A stretch of DNA of 64,000 bases from Lactococcus taiwanensis (GCF_014905395.1 NZ_BNDT01000002.1:248001-312000); one strand, 5' to 3'. Positions 45,069 through 56,170 are shown, numbered from the stretch's first letter. The notes: generated from the letters alone by a model not told the origin. A program made the numbers and translations.

Positions 45069-46406
45069 ATGAAAATCGTTGTAATAGGAACAAATCACGC
45101 GGGGATTGCCGCTGCAAATACATTACTTGATCATTATCCAGGCCACGAAATCGTGATGATCGATCGAAATAGTAACATGAGTTATCTTGGTTGTGGAACA
45201 GCTATCTGGGTGGGACGCCAAATTGAAAAGCCCGATGAATTATTTTATGCGAAACCAGAAGATTTTGAAGCAAAAGGCGCCAAAATCTTGACAGAAACTG
45301 AAGTGACTGAAATTGATTTTAAACAAAAAGTCATTCATGCAAAAACGAAATTTGGCGAAACATTCGTTGAAACCTACGACAAACTAATTTTAGCTACAGG
45401 ATCTCGCCCAATCATTCCCAAATTACCAGGTCATGACCTTGAAGGAATTCATTTCTTGAAACTTTTTCAAGAGGGACAGGCAGTAGATGCTGAATTTGCA
45501 AAACCAGAAGTGCAACGTATTGCTGTGATTGGAGCAGGTTATATAGGTACAGAGATTGCTGAAGCAGCCAAACGACGCGGTAAAGAAGTTCTATTGTTTG
45601 ATGCTGAGTCTACTTCACTTGCTTCCTATTATGATGAGACTTTTGCTAAAGAGATGGATCAAAATTTAGCGCACCATGGTATCGAATTACACTTTGGGGA
45701 GTTGGCCACAGAATTTAAAGGAAGCGATGGTCGTGTCACTCAAATTGTAACCAACAAAGGGGCTTATGATGTTGATCTGGTGATTAACTGTATTGGCTTC
45801 ACCGCAAATAGTGCTCTAGCCAAAGATGACCTAGCTACTTTTAAAAATGGAGCGATTAAAGTTGATAAACATCAACAAACGAGCAATCCCGACGTTTATG
45901 CTGTCGGTGATGTGGCTACTATTTATTCGAATGCATTGCAAGATTTTACTTATATTGCTTTGGCATCGAATGCTGTACGCTCAGGTATTGTAGCTGGTCA
46001 TAATATTGGGGGGACACCTCTAGAAGCACCAGGGGTACAAGGATCCAACGGCATCTCTATTTTTGGTTTTCACATGACTTCGACTGGTTTTTCTGTCAAA
46101 GCTGCTCAAAAGGCTGGCCTAGAAGTTGCTTATTCTGATTTTGAAGATAAACAAAAAGCTTGGTTTTTACATGAAGACAATGATACGGTCAAAATCCGAA
46201 TTGTCTATGAAAAAGAAAGTCGTCGTGTGGTTGGAGCTCAATTAGCTAGCTATAGCGAAATCATTGCTGGTAACATTAACATGTTTAGTTTAGCGATACA
46301 GGACCAAAAAACAATTGATGAACTGGCCCTGCTTGATCTTTTCTTTTTACCTCACTTTAACAGCCCGTATAACTATATGACTGTTGCGGCACTTAATGCA
46401 AAATAA
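45069..46406 (+). CDS. nox: NADH oxidase, H2O-forming type (Nox/NoxE family)
   Basis: 445-residue flavoprotein. Redox Cys42 in SYLGCGT is the cysteine-sulfenic acid site of NADH oxidases and peroxidases; the NADH-binding fold is at VIGAGYIGTEIAEAA. It regenerates NAD+ and removes oxygen. AAAGGAG precedes the ATG. A CoA-disulfide reductase or NADH peroxidase cannot be fully excluded by sequence reading. Confidence 0.88.
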   Translation: MKIVVIGTNHAGIAAANTLLDHYPGHEIVMIDRNSNMSYLGCGTAIWVGRQIEKPDELFYAKPEDFEAKGAKILTETEVTEIDFKQKVIHAKTKFGETFVETYDKLILATGSRPIIPKLPGHDLEGIHFLKLFQEGQAVDAEFAKPEVQRIAVIGAGYIGTEIAEAAKRRGKEVLLFDAESTSLASYYDETFAKEMDQNLAHHGIELHFGELATEFKGSDGRVTQIVTNKGAYDVDLVINCIGFTANSALAKDDLATFKNGAIKVDKHQQTSNPDVYAVGDVATIYSNALQDFTYIALASNAVRSGIVAGHNIGGTPLEAPGVQGSNGISIFGFHMTSTGFSVKAAQKAGLEVAYSDFEDKQKAWFLHEDNDTVKIRIVYEKESRRVVGAQLASYSEIIAGNINMFSLAIQDQKTIDELALLDLFFLPHFNSPYNYMTVAALNAK

Positions 46407-46411
46407 TCATA

Positions 46412-46448
46412 CACAACCTGTCAGTAAATGCTGAGAGGTTTTTTATTA
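46412..46448 (+). terminator. Terminator of nox
   Basis: AACCT..CAG and CTG..AGGTT pair and run into TTTTTATT; contains a lone right arm (CTGTCAGTAA) of the dispersed palindrome. Confidence 0.7.
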
Positions 46449-46469
46449 TCGAAAGTGACAAGTATTCAT

Positions 46470-46481
46470 TTTTTCCGTATA
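46470..46481 (+). promoter_or_regulatory. ComX com-box of ssbB
   Basis: TTTTTCCGTATA matches the lactococcal late-competence promoter consensus TTTTTNCGTATA at every fixed position and lies 20 bp before the ssb ATG. No sigma-A -10 lies closer. Confidence 0.8.
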
Positions 46482-46501
46482 GAGGGTTAGGAGGAAAATA
46501 A

Positions 46502-46891
46502 ATGAATAAAACAATGTTAATTGGTCGCCTTACTCAAAATCCAGAAGTTACCAAAACAACTAATGGTAAAACATATGTGAGAACCACACTTGCAGTGAAC
46601 CGACGCTTTAAAAATGAAGACGGGGGGCGTGATGCTGATTTTATTGGGATTATTTTATGGGGGAAGACGGCAGAAACGCTGGCTTCTTACGCTAAAAAAG
46701 GGGCTCTCATTTCAGTTGAAGGGGAGATTCGTACACATAGCTACATGGACAAGCAAAATCAAAAACGTTATATGACAGAGGTGCTCGCTTTAAATTATGA
46801 TTTGCTAGAAAGTCGAGCAACAATCGCCTTGCGAGAAAATTCAGCACATACTGAAAAGTTGATGCTAGAAGGAGAAGAACTTCCTTTTTAA
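46502..46891 (+). CDS. ssbB: Competence single-stranded DNA-binding protein SsbB
   Basis: 129-residue short SSB: OB-fold with LIGRLTQNPEVTKTTNGK start and an acidic EELPF tip that recruits partners. Shorter than housekeeping SsbA. With the com-box it fits the competence-induced paralogue that protects incoming DNA. AGGAGG precedes the ATG. Confidence 0.88.
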   Translation: MNKTMLIGRLTQNPEVTKTTNGKTYVRTTLAVNRRFKNEDGGRDADFIGIILWGKTAETLASYAKKGALISVEGEIRTHSYMDKQNQKRYMTEVLALNYDLLESRATIALRENSAHTEKLMLEGEELPF

Positions 46892-46916
46892 GCAGACAAT
46901 AATTTTAGAGGAAGGA

Positions 46917-46985
46917 GTTATGCGTATTCGTTAGTGATTGGAGGTCTTCATGACCTCATTATTGAAAACGGCTTCATTTAATTAG
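46917..46985 (+). other. Two tandem micro-ORFs with strong ribosome sites after ssbB
   Basis: GGAAGGAG then ATG-CGT-ATT-CGT-TAG (MRIR), followed by TTGGAGG and ATG 46950 encoding MTSLLKTASFN with TAG at 46983. GAGGTC-TTCAT-GACCTC forms a hairpin over the second ribosome site. They may be a decayed gene or a leader; coding is unproven. Confidence 0.3.
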
Positions 46986-47015
46986 AATAAAAATAAAAAA
47001 ATCTGGTGTTTTTTC

Positions 47016-47044
47016 TTGACTAAATCTGACCATTGAGATAAAAT
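47016..47044 (+). promoter_or_regulatory. groESL promoter
   Basis: TTGACT (47016-47021), 17 bp, TAAAAT (47039-47044). Confidence 0.85.
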
Positions 47045-47054
47045 AAGAATTGGG

Positions 47055-47081
47055 TTAGCACTTAACCTAATAGAGTGCTAA
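47055..47081. promoter_or_regulatory. CIRCE operator (HrcA site)
   Basis: TTAGCACTT-N9-GAGTGCTAA, one base from the canonical TTAGCACTC-N9-GAGTGCTAA, placed just downstream of the -10. HrcA represses groESL here until heat shock. Confidence 0.93.
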
Positions 47082-47108
47082 AAAAATAAAATGGAGGAAA
47101 AACAAAAA

Positions 47109-47393
47109 ATGTTGAAACCTTTAGAGAATCGCGTGGTTTTGCGCGTTAAAGAAGAAGAGGAAAAATCAGTTGGTGGTATCGTTTTAACGAGTGCCTCACA
47201 AGAAAAACCTCAAACAGCGGAAGTTGTTGCTGTCGGCGAAGGGAAAACTACCAATCATGGAACGCTGATTTCTCCAGTTGTAAAAGTAGGAGATACTGTA
47301 ATTTTTGAAAAATTTGCAGGGACGACGGTAAAAATGGACGGTGAAGAATTCTTGATTCTCAAAGATTCAGACCTTCTTGCCATTGTAGAATAA
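47109..47393 (+). CDS. groES: Co-chaperonin GroES
   Basis: 94 residues (MLKPLENRVVLRVKEEEEKSVGGIVL), the 10-kDa lid of the chaperonin. ATG 47109 follows TGGAGGAAA; the longer frame begins inside that ribosome site. Forms an operon with groEL under CIRCE control. A short hairpin (AGCGATC/GATTGCT) and CTGTCATGACAG lie in the 82-bp gap to groEL. Confidence 0.97.
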   Translation: MLKPLENRVVLRVKEEEEKSVGGIVLTSASQEKPQTAEVVAVGEGKTTNHGTLISPVVKVGDTVIFEKFAGTTVKMDGEEFLILKDSDLLAIVE

Positions 47394-47445
47394 TAAGTAG
47401 GGAGCGATCTTTTTTGATTGCTGTCATGACAGTTTAAAATAATAA

Positions 47446-49104
<1,659 letters not shown>

Positions 49105-49123
49105 AGTAAAAATGAATTAAAAA

Positions 49124-49162
49124 TAAAAAGTTACTGACAGTTCTGTCAGTAACTTTTTATTT
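49124..49162. terminator. groEL terminator on CTGAC palindrome copy 19
   Basis: AAAAAGTTACTGACAG and CTGTCAGTAACTTTTT: a 16-bp perfect stem, core 49134-49149, shared with the convergent vicX. Confidence 0.9.
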
Positions 49163-49167
49163 ATTTT

Positions 49168-49980
49168 TTAAATATCATAAAGCTGACTCGCATGCTCATG
49201 GCTAGTATCAATAATATGGAGTTCTTTTTTGGTATCCACATCATGCTGTTGTAAATAGCCATCCATTGTCAGATGTGCTAATTCTTTGATATTATTATTG
49301 AGGCTTAAGTGACCCAGAAAAATCTTTTTTGTTTTGTTTCCTAAAACATTAAAAGCAGTTTCTGCACCGTCTTCATTTGACAAATGCCCTTGATCACTTA
49401 GAATACGTTGCTTAGTTCTCCAAGGATAAGCTCCCATGCGTAGTATCTCAATGTCATGATTAGATTCCATCAGATAACCATCTGCATTTTCAATAGTACC
49501 ACGCATGCGGTCAGAAACGTATCCTGTATCAGTCAACATAACAAAACTTTTATTATCTTTCATGAAGCGATAAAATTGAGGGGCAACAGCATCGTGGCTT
49601 ACGCCAAACGACTCAATATCAATGTCGCCAAAAGTCATTGTTTTTCCCATCTCAAACAAATGTTTTTGTTCTTTTGGGATTTTCCCTAAGGCATTCTTCC
49701 CATCAAGCTCGGTCCAAGTGTCCTCGTTGGCATAAAGATCTATTCCATATTTACGTGCCAGCACGCCGATTCCCTTGATATGATCACTATGCTCGTGCGT
49801 AATCAACAGCGCATCAATATCGTGAATATCGCGATCAATCTCTGAGAGTAAACTTTCTATTTTTTTTCCCGAAAGACCAGCATCAACAAGGATTTTCTTT
49901 TTTTGTGTTTCTAGATAAAAAGAATTTCCAGTAGAACCAGATGCCAGAATTGAATATTTAAAACCATTTTGTTCAGTCAT
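49168..49980 (-). CDS. vicX: MBL-fold exonuclease-like protein VicX/WalJ (YycJ)
   Basis: 270 residues, metallo-beta-lactamase fold with THEHSDH metal motif (residues 61-67). Usually the third gene of the vicRKX operon. Here it is cut off from vicK by a terminator (50040) and has its own -10 (TGCTACAAT) 7 nt before ATG 49980, with no ribosome site, so it is probably leaderless. A longer frame start overlaps the -10 and is rejected. Confidence 0.9.
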   Translation of the reverse strand: MTEQNGFKYSILASGSTGNSFYLETQKKKILVDAGLSGKKIESLLSEIDRDIHDIDALLITHEHSDHIKGIGVLARKYGIDLYANEDTWTELDGKNALGKIPKEQKHLFEMGKTMTFGDIDIESFGVSHDAVAPQFYRFMKDNKSFVMLTDTGYVSDRMRGTIENADGYLMESNHDIEILRMGAYPWRTKQRILSDQGHLSNEDGAETAFNVLGNKTKKIFLGHLSLNNNIKELAHLTMDGYLQQHDVDTKKELHIIDTSHEHASQLYDI

Positions 49981-49987
49981 AAGAACC

Positions 49988-49996
49988 ATTGTAGCA
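49988..49996 (-). promoter_or_regulatory. Extended -10 of vicX, 7 bp before the start codon
   Basis: TGCTACAAT on the minus strand; -35 weak (TGGCAA). Confidence 0.65.
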
Positions 49997-50039
49997 AAAA
50001 AGCGTGGGGATTGCCATGTGGGCTGATGACTTTAAAAAT

Positions 50040-50070
50040 AAAAAGAACGAGAATCCGTTCTTTTTATTTT
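50040..50070 (-). terminator. Terminator between vicK and vicX
   Basis: On the minus strand AAAAAGAACG and CGTTCTTTTT pair around a 6-nt loop and run into ATTTTT. Confidence 0.85.
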
Positions 50071-50072
50071 TA

Positions 50073-50088
50073 CTGACAGACTGATCAG
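50073..50088. repeat. CTGAC palindrome copy 20 (CTGAC-AGACTG-ATCAG)
   Basis: Directly downstream of vicK, flanked by TTTTTA/TAAAAA so that it forms a second hairpin. Confidence 0.8.
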
Positions 50089-50096
50089 TAAAAAAA

Positions 50097-51521
50097 TCAG
50101 AAGCTATCATCAAAATCATCCCACACCTCCGTGTTCTCGGAAGAATAAGGAAGTGTAAAACTAAAGGTCGTCCCTTTTCCTTCCCCCTCAGAGTTTGCAA
50201 AGATGTTTCCACCATGCATTTTGACAATATCATGGACGATTGAAAGTCCAAGTCCTGTCCCTCCAACTTTGGAATTGCGTGAAGCATTATCTACACGGTA
50301 AAATCGGTCAAAGATTTTGACGAGATCAGCACGCGGGATACCCATCCCTTGGTCGCTGATTGAGATAAGGACATCTTTCTCACGGGTTTCTACCGAGATA
50401 GTAATTACCCCACCTTTAGGAGAATATTTAAAAGCATTGCTGATAATGTTATCCACTACTTGGGCAATCTTGTCCGTGTCAATTTCAACCCAGATGGGGC
50501 GATTACTATAATTTCGTACTAAAGTAAAATCAGAGGTGAGTAAGCCGCTAGAGTCAGTTTCCAAAATTTGATCTAGTCGATTAAGTTGGTGGTCTAAAAA
50601 AGCAGTGAGATTAATAATTTCTTTATCTAAAACGATTCGGTCTTGGTCCATCCTTGAGAGGGTTAAAAGGTCCGAAATCATGCGAATCATGCGGTTAGTT
50701 TCTGTTAAAGAAACATTGATGAACGAAGCAGCAGTTTCTTTGTCATCAAGAGCCCCATCCTCTAAAGCTTCAAGATAAGCTTTCACTGACGTCAGAGGAG
50801 TCCGTAATTCATGTGATACGTTGGATACAAAAAGACGACGTTCCCGTTCAGATTTATCTTGCTCTGTCATATCATGAAGTACGGCAATAATACCTGAAAT
50901 AAAACCAGATTCACGACGAAAAAGTGCAAATTTAATATGAAGTGAGACGGCTTCATTGTCAGCATCATGAGTTTCAATCACCACTTCGGGTTCTTTCTCG
51001 AGCAGATCATAGAAGTTGTATTGCTCACTGATCTGAAGGGTTTCCACAATGTTTTTTTGCATCAACTCAGCTTCAGTTGTATTGAGGTAATGGAGGGCAG
51101 ACTTATTTGCCATAATAATTTTCCCGCGGCGATCAGTAGCGATAACTCCATCAATCATATAAGCTAGAATGCTATCAAGTTGATTCCGTTGATTTTCTAA
51201 GTTGTTTTGGGTTCTGACAATATCTTCGCCAAGTTTTAAGATTTCGCCATATAACTCATTAATTTCACTGGTGCCTTTAGGAAGTTTATCTTTAGTTAAA
51301 TAACCATTTTTGATCTGATTCATTTGGCGTGAAACATTTACAATCATCCGGTGTTGATGAATTAAAAAAACGAGTACAAAGAGCAGTGAAAAAAAGTAAT
51401 TGGCTAAAACAGAATTAAAATGGGCGACATTATAGTCAAAACTACTCATAAAAAGGATGACAAAAAGAAGTAGATGGGCCACTACTCCTTTAAAAATCAT
51501 TGAATTAAAAAATTTAATCAT
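50097..51521 (-). CDS. vicK: Sensor histidine kinase VicK/WalK
   Basis: 474 residues: hydrophobic membrane region in the first 57 residues with almost no extracytoplasmic domain, HAMP, PAS ([18 protein letters not shown]), HisKA with the phospho-His in [11 protein letters not shown], and an ATPase domain ([19 protein letters not shown]). The short sensor resembles streptococcal VicK. It controls cell-wall turnover with VicR and overlaps vicR by 8 bp. Confidence 0.93.
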   Translation of the reverse strand: MIKFFNSMIFKGVVAHLLLFVILFMSSFDYNVAHFNSVLANYFFSLLFVLVFLIHQHRMIVNVSRQMNQIKNGYLTKDKLPKGTSEINELYGEILKLGEDIVRTQNNLENQRNQLDSILAYMIDGVIATDRRGKIIMANKSALHYLNTTEAELMQKNIVETLQISEQYNFYDLLEKEPEVVIETHDADNEAVSLHIKFALFRRESGFISGIIAVLHDMTEQDKSERERRLFVSNVSHELRTPLTSVKAYLEALEDGALDDKETAASFINVSLTETNRMIRMISDLLTLSRMDQDRIVLDKEIINLTAFLDHQLNRLDQILETDSSGLLTSDFTLVRNYSNRPIWVEIDTDKIAQVVDNIISNAFKYSPKGGVITISVETREKDVLISISDQGMGIPRADLVKIFDRFYRVDNASRNSKVGGTGLGLSIVHDIVKMHGGNIFANSEGEGKGTTFSFTLPYSSENTEVWDDFDDSF

Positions 51522-52215
51522 GAGGGTTACTCATATAGTAGCCCACTCCACGACGTGTTGAAACATATTGCGGGCGACTTGGTGTATCTTCAACTTTTTC
51601 GCGCAAGCGACGTACAGTCACGTCCACAGTGCGGACATCACCAAAATAATCATAGCCCCAAACTGTTTCGAGGAGGTTTTCGCGGGTAATGACTTCACCT
51701 AAGTGTTGTGCCAAGTAATAAAGCAATTCAAACTCACGATGCGTCAAATCAAGCTGTTTATCATTTTTATAAGCGGCATAGTGTGTTGGATTGATGCGGA
51801 GATTTCCAATAACCAATTCTTTTTTGACATTATCATTAGTTTCTGCTGGAGTAGCATTTACACGACGTAAATTGGCTTTGATACGAGCCAACAATTCGCG
51901 GTTGGAAAAGGGTTTAGTGACGTAGTCGTCAGCACCCAACTCAAGACCAATGACTTTGTCAAATTCACTATCTTTAGCTGACACCATTATAATAGGTGTT
52001 TCAGAAGTTTTACGAATTTCACGAGCAACATCAAGACCATCAAGTTTAGGCAACATTAAGTCAAGTAAAATAAGATCGGGTTGCACTTCTTTAAAAGATT
52101 CAAGTGCTTCTTCGCCATCAAAAGCGGTAAAAACCTCGAAGCCTTCTTTGGTCAAATTAAATTTTACAATATCTGAGATTGGTTTTTCATCGTCAACAAC
52201 GAGAATCTTTTTCAT
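51514..52215 (-). CDS. vicR: Response regulator VicR/WalR
   Basis: 233 residues: receiver domain with phospho-acceptor Asp52 (LILLDLMLP) and OmpR-type winged helix ([25 protein letters not shown]). Usually essential in Firmicutes, controlling peptidoglycan hydrolases. AAAGGAC precedes the ATG; a TATAAT lies near 52304 on the minus strand. Confidence 0.95.
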   Translation of the reverse strand: MKKILVVDDEKPISDIVKFNLTKEGFEVFTAFDGEEALESFKEVQPDLILLDLMLPKLDGLDVAREIRKTSETPIIMVSAKDSEFDKVIGLELGADDYVTKPFSNRELLARIKANLRRVNATPAETNDNVKKELVIGNLRINPTHYAAYKNDKQLDLTHREFELLYYLAQHLGEVITRENLLETVWGYDYFGDVRTVDVTVRRLREKVEDTPSRPQYVSTRRGVGYYMSNPHD

Positions 52216-52303
52216 ATGTTGTCCTTTCAGGTGGTGAGTTTTAAATATTTAAAATTTCTTACATTTATGAGTTTTGACAAATAAAGTAAGCTGTTTCAGA
52301 TAT

Positions 52304-52309
52304 ATTATA
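52304..52309 (-). promoter_or_regulatory. -10 box of vicRK
   Basis: TATAAT on the minus strand, preceded by TTG; leader of about 80 nt. Confidence 0.55.
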
Positions 52310-52378
52310 CAATTTTTAGTAAAATTACGCAAAAAGTGATGTTATTATTTTAAGAAAAAAGCTAAAAAGTTTGTTTTT

Positions 52379-52387
52379 TGGTATAAT
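52379..52387 (+). promoter_or_regulatory. Extended -10 of tmk, 7 bp before the start codon
   Basis: TGGTATAAT is followed by AGAGGCT and ATG 52395. AGAGG is only 2 nt from the ATG and would lie upstream of the transcript start. Predicted leaderless. Confidence 0.7.
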
Positions 52388-52394
52388 AGAGGCT

Positions 52395-53030
52395 ATGAAT
52401 GGAATTTTAATTTCCCTTGAGGGACCTGATGGCGCAGGAAAAACGACAGTTTTAAAAGAAATTTTGCCGGAAATCAAAAAAATGAAACGCGACATTATTT
52501 CGACACGTGAACCCGGTGGCGTCCGTTTGGCTGAAGAAATTCGTCAATTAATTTTGGACCCTAAGAACACGGAGATTGATTCTAAGACAGAAATGCTCCT
52601 TTTTGCTGCAGCACGCCGCTTGCATATGCAAGAGAAGATGCTTCCAGCTCTGAAAGCTGGTAAAGTTGTAATTGTCGATCGTTTTATAGATTCATCAGTG
52701 GCTTATCAAGGTTATGGGCGTGAATTGGGTGTTGAAGTTGTAGACTGGCTCAACAATTTTGCGACGGATGGTTTGAAGCCTGATTTGACACTTTATTTTG
52801 ATATTGATACAGATGTTGCCCTTGATCGCATCATGAGTAATCGGGCAGATGAAGTAAATCGTTTGGATTTGGAACGTGCCGAAATGCATCGAAAAGTTCG
52901 ACAAGGTTATCTTAAAATGGTAGAAAAAGAACCGCAACGCTTTGTTACAATTGATGCGAGCCAATCAGTCGAAAAAGTGGTGTCCGATACAATTGAAGCA
53001 ATCAAGGAGCGATTTGCGAGTATATTTTAA
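52395..53030 (+). CDS. tmk: Thymidylate kinase
   Basis: 211 residues, P-loop GPDGAGKTT (residues 10-18) and the DRF/S motif [13 protein letters not shown]. Phosphorylates dTMP for DNA synthesis. An upstream in-frame start would lie within the promoter. First gene of tmk-holB-ricT-yabA-rsmI, an order shared with Bacillus. Confidence 0.95.
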   Translation: MNGILISLEGPDGAGKTTVLKEILPEIKKMKRDIISTREPGGVRLAEEIRQLILDPKNTEIDSKTEMLLFAAARRLHMQEKMLPALKAGKVVIVDRFIDSSVAYQGYGRELGVEVVDWLNNFATDGLKPDLTLYFDIDTDVALDRIMSNRADEVNRLDLERAEMHRKVRQGYLKMVEKEPQRFVTIDASQSVEKVVSDTIEAIKERFASIF

Positions 53031-53033
53031 TTA

Positions 53034-53049
53034 CTGACGGCGGGGTCAG
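53034..53049. repeat. CTGAC palindrome copy 21 (CTGAC-GGCGGG-GTCAG)
   Basis: Perfect arms, between tmk and holB and without a T-run, so probably not a terminator. Confidence 0.85.
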
Positions 53050-53070
53050 TGGTTTTGAGAGAGGTTTTGT

Positions 53071-53931
53071 GTGAAAGTATCAGAAATTCAGCCCCAGCTT
53101 TATCAGCAATTTTCAAATATTTTGCAACGTAAGCACTTGAGTCATGCTTACTTATTTTCAGGAGGCTTTGGATCATTTGAGTTCGCGATTTGGTTAAGTC
53201 AGGCTTTGTTTTGCGAAAACTTGCAAGAAGGTCTTCCTTGTGGTATCTGTCGAGCTTGTCGCTTAGTTGCTACAGAAGATTTTGCTGATTTACATGTAGT
53301 TTCGCCAGAGGGACAAACTATAAAAACCGCACAAATACGTACGCTCACTCAAGTCTTTAGTGAGTCAGGGTACGAAGGAAAACAGCAAGCAGTTATTATA
53401 GAAGCTGCTGAAAAGATGCATCCAAATGCCGCAAATGCGCTTTTGAAATCTATTGAAGAACCTGAGAGTGAAGTAGTTATCTTTTTGTTAACTACTAATG
53501 AAAATATGATTTTACCTACCATAAAATCACGTACACAAGTCGTCCATTTCACAAAGAATAGCCATCATTTTCAGCATCTCCTAGAAAAAAGTGGACTTTT
53601 GAAAACACAAGCAGAGTGGCTCGCACAAATTTGTGATTCGCCCGAAAAAGCGATGGAATTAAGTCAACAGGTATGGTTTAGCGATGGCGTACAACGGCTT
53701 GAACAGTTTGTTAAATTATGCGCCACTAGCCCATCAGAAGCTTTTTTGTACCTCAAGGAACTTGTTGAAATTTTTGATGATAAAGAGAAGCAGAATATGG
53801 CTTTTGAACTTTTATTACAAATGTTTCGTCAGGAAAAGATGCGCGATGAGTTGCTCAAAACATTTCGTGCCATCGAGATGTGGAAAAGTAATGTTAGATT
53901 TGAGTCCTGTTTGACTTTTATGGTACTCTAG
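53071..53931 (+). CDS. holB: DNA polymerase III delta' subunit
   Basis: 286 residues, GTG start after AGAGAGG. AAA+ fold with a degenerate P-loop (GGFGSFEF), zinc-binding cysteines (CGICRAC) and ANALLKSIEEPE, typical of the clamp-loader delta' subunit. Synteny (tmk before, ricT after) agrees. Confidence 0.92.
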   Translation: MKVSEIQPQLYQQFSNILQRKHLSHAYLFSGGFGSFEFAIWLSQALFCENLQEGLPCGICRACRLVATEDFADLHVVSPEGQTIKTAQIRTLTQVFSESGYEGKQQAVIIEAAEKMHPNAANALLKSIEEPESEVVIFLLTTNENMILPTIKSRTQVVHFTKNSHHFQHLLEKSGLLKTQAEWLAQICDSPEKAMELSQQVWFSDGVQRLEQFVKLCATSPSEAFLYLKELVEIFDDKEKQNMAFELLLQMFRQEKMRDELLKTFRAIEMWKSNVRFESCLTFMVL

Positions 53932-53966
53932 CGTGACACAACCTTAAGAAGAAGGGTGAAGGAAAG

Positions 53967-54749
53967 ATGATTTATGAAGTAAAATTTGGCCATGGTGAAA
54001 CAAATGCTTTTGCCGATTCGGAAACTGCTTTGGAGGTCCAAGAAGGTGTCATTGTCCGTTCTGATAAAGGAATGAATTATGGACGAATTATTCGAGAAAT
54101 TCCAACAGATACGGCGCTTGAGGTAAAACATAAGGTGCTTCGCAAAGCCAACGAAGAAGATGAGTTACGAGTTAAAACACTTAATGACTTAGCTTTGGAA
54201 GCTAAAACGCGTGTCCGTCAGTTGGTCTTAGATCAAAAACTCGAAATGAAAATTATCGAGGTGGCATATAACTATGATCAAACTCAACTTTTTATCTCCT
54301 TTACAGCAGAAAACCGAGTTGATTTCCGAGTGCTTTTGCGAGAGTTAGCTGCTTATTTTCGCATTCGGATTGAATTACGGCAGATTGGACCACGTGATGC
54401 TGCAAAAATCTATGGGGGATTAGGACCGTGTGGACGTCCACTGTGTTGTTCTGAATTTGTCTATGAATTTCCTAATGTATCAATCAAAATGGCTAAAAAT
54501 CAAAATCTTTCTTTGAAGCAAAGTAAATTGAACGGTTTATGCGGACGTTTGATGTGTTGTCTGACTTATGAAGAGGATTTTTACAAAGAAGCGCAAGAAA
54601 TTTTCCCAGATTTTGGTGAAAAAGTTGTGACTGCTGAAGGAACAGGAAAAGTTATCGGATTAAACGTTTTAAAAAATAGTGTGAAAATTAGGTTTGGAGA
54701 ATATAGCAAGGAATTTGAACTTGCAGAAGTTGAGGTGAATCGTGGCTGA
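53967..54749 (+). CDS. ricT: RicT/YaaT (PSP1 domain) Fe-S protein
   Basis: 260 residues with the PSP1 domain and the cysteine clusters CGRPLCC and CGRLMCC that hold an Fe-S cluster in the Bacillus Ric complex. With RicF (the YlbF homologue at 16454) it would help RNase Y processing. GAAGGGTGAAGG precedes the ATG. Overlaps yabA by 8 bp. Confidence 0.9.
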   Translation: MIYEVKFGHGETNAFADSETALEVQEGVIVRSDKGMNYGRIIREIPTDTALEVKHKVLRKANEEDELRVKTLNDLALEAKTRVRQLVLDQKLEMKIIEVAYNYDQTQLFISFTAENRVDFRVLLRELAAYFRIRIELRQIGPRDAAKIYGGLGPCGRPLCCSEFVYEFPNVSIKMAKNQNLSLKQSKLNGLCGRLMCCLTYEEDFYKEAQEIFPDFGEKVVTAEGTGKVIGLNVLKNSVKIRFGEYSKEFELAEVEVNRG

Positions 54750-55068
54750 CAAATATGAAGTTTTTGAACAATTAGGTGATTTAGAGAAGACACTGACAAT
54801 GACTTTGGCGCAAGTGGCTCACATTCGGCAAGTTCTTGAAACTTCCATTACGGAAAATGCGACTTTACGGATGGAACTCGAAAAGCTCCGTGAGCGCTTA
54901 GCAGAATTTGAAAAGAAAGAAGTAAAAAAAGAAACACCCAAAGATCAACCTAATCCGAATCTGATTCAGATTTTTAATGAAGGTTTCCATGTCTGCCACT
55001 TACATTATGCAGAACGCTTGGCTGAAGGTGAGTCTTGCTTAGATTGTTTGGAGCTATTGTATCGCTAA
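54742..55068 (+). CDS. yabA: Replication initiation control protein YabA
   Basis: 108 residues: N-terminal coiled coil ([20 protein letters not shown]...) and C-terminal zinc site CHLHY...CLDC. It restrains DnaA by linking it to the DnaN clamp. GTG start after GAGGTGA. The stop overlaps the next start (TAATG). Confidence 0.92.
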   Translation: MADKYEVFEQLGDLEKTLTMTLAQVAHIRQVLETSITENATLRMELEKLRERLAEFEKKEVKKETPKDQPNPNLIQIFNEGFHVCHLHYAERLAEGESCLDCLELLYR

Positions 55069-55943
55069 TGGATAAAACATTTACTATTCAACAGTCCTTT
55101 AAAGGCGCAAAGACGATGGGAACCTTATATCTTGTCCCCACTCCGATTGGCAATATGCAGGATATGACATTACGTGCTTTAGAAACCTTAAAGCGTGTTG
55201 ACCTAATATGCTCAGAAGATACGCGAAATACCTTGCGACTTTTGAATCACTTTGAGATTAAGGTTCCACAAGAATCTTTTCATGAGCATAACTCGCAAGA
55301 GAAAATACCCAAGCTCCTTGACTTCTTAAAAGCAGGACAATCCATTGCTCAAGTCTCAGATGCAGGCATGCCCTCTATTTCTGATCCTGGTCATGATTTA
55401 GTTCGAGCGTGCATTGAACGGGAGATTGAAGTAGTGGCTCTTCCTGGTCCTTCTGCCGGCATCACAGCCTTGATTGCCTCAGGATTGGCACCACAACCAC
55501 ATGTTTTTTATGGCTTTTTGCCCCGTAAGCGAGGGGAACAACAGAAATTTCTTAGCAGTAAGGTCAATTATCCTGAAACACAGATTTTTTATGAGAGCCC
55601 TTTTCGTGTTGCTGATACGCTTGAGAATATACTTAAAGTTTACGGTGATCGTCCAGTTGTTTTAGTACGTGAGTTGACAAAGATTTACGAGGAATATCGA
55701 CGCGGGACTATTTCTGAGGTGTTAGATTCTCTGACCCAACATCCGCTCAAAGGGGAGTGTTTAATTATTGTGTCGGGAGCAAAAGAGCAAGTCCTTGAAA
55801 CCATTGCGCCAGAGCTGTCCCCGATAGAAGCTGTCAAGATGCTGATTGAAGAAGGCTCAAAGCCAAACGCGGCGATTAAGCAAGTTGCTAAAGAACGTTC
55901 GCTCAATCGACAAGCCTTATATGCAGAATTTCATGACTTATGA
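55068..55943 (+). CDS. rsmI: 16S rRNA 2'-O-ribose C1402 methyltransferase RsmI
   Basis: 291 residues of the TP_methylase family: GTLYLVPTPIGN start, SEDTRNT, and LPGPSAGITALIASGL (SAM pocket). Methylates C1402 in 16S rRNA. ATG 55068 shares its A with the yabA stop, so initiation is by coupling; MGTLYL at 55115 is an alternative start. Confidence 0.92.
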   Translation: MDKTFTIQQSFKGAKTMGTLYLVPTPIGNMQDMTLRALETLKRVDLICSEDTRNTLRLLNHFEIKVPQESFHEHNSQEKIPKLLDFLKAGQSIAQVSDAGMPSISDPGHDLVRACIEREIEVVALPGPSAGITALIASGLAPQPHVFYGFLPRKRGEQQKFLSSKVNYPETQIFYESPFRVADTLENILKVYGDRPVVLVRELTKIYEEYRRGTISEVLDSLTQHPLKGECLIIVSGAKEQVLETIAPELSPIEAVKMLIEEGSKPNAAIKQVAKERSLNRQALYAEFHDL

Positions 55944-55944
55944 A

Positions 55945-55982
55945 CAAAAAAGTTACTGACCAACTGGTCAGTAACTTTTTAG
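55945..55982. terminator. Terminator on CTGAC palindrome copy 22
   Basis: AAAAAGTTACTGAC and GTCAGTAACTTTTT pair around CAACTG (core 55956-55971) behind rsmI and the minus-strand small gene. Confidence 0.9.
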
Positions 55983-56170
55983 CAATGCCCATCTACATTT
56001 TCATTGATCCAATGGTGTTGGAGATCATCAAAAATTCTTAGCTTTTCATGAGCTTTAACAAAGTTAATAATTTCTTCTCTGGAAAGTTGTGTTTCTTTTA
56101 TTGCCGCACTCACGGTAACAAGTTTCATTTTTTCTAGGCCTTCTTGAAGTGCTTTGTATTGTTTCTCCAT
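55979..56170 (-). CDS. Small hypothetical protein, leaderless start
   Basis: 63 residues, MEKQYKALQEGLEKMKLVTV onward, soluble and helical with a possible helix-turn-helix-like stretch (IKETQLSREEIINFVKAHEK). Family not recognised. ATG 56170 is preceded by TATAAT-AAACGC (56171-56182, minus strand), with no ribosome site. A longer frame would start upstream of the promoter. Confidence 0.6.
   Translation of the reverse strand: MEKQYKALQEGLEKMKLVTVSAAIKETQLSREEIINFVKAHEKLRIFDDLQHHWINENVDGHC

Noticed and set aside
50811-50820. CTGACGTCAG in vicK
   Set aside because: Palindrome without the 6-nt spacer; not a member of the dispersed family.
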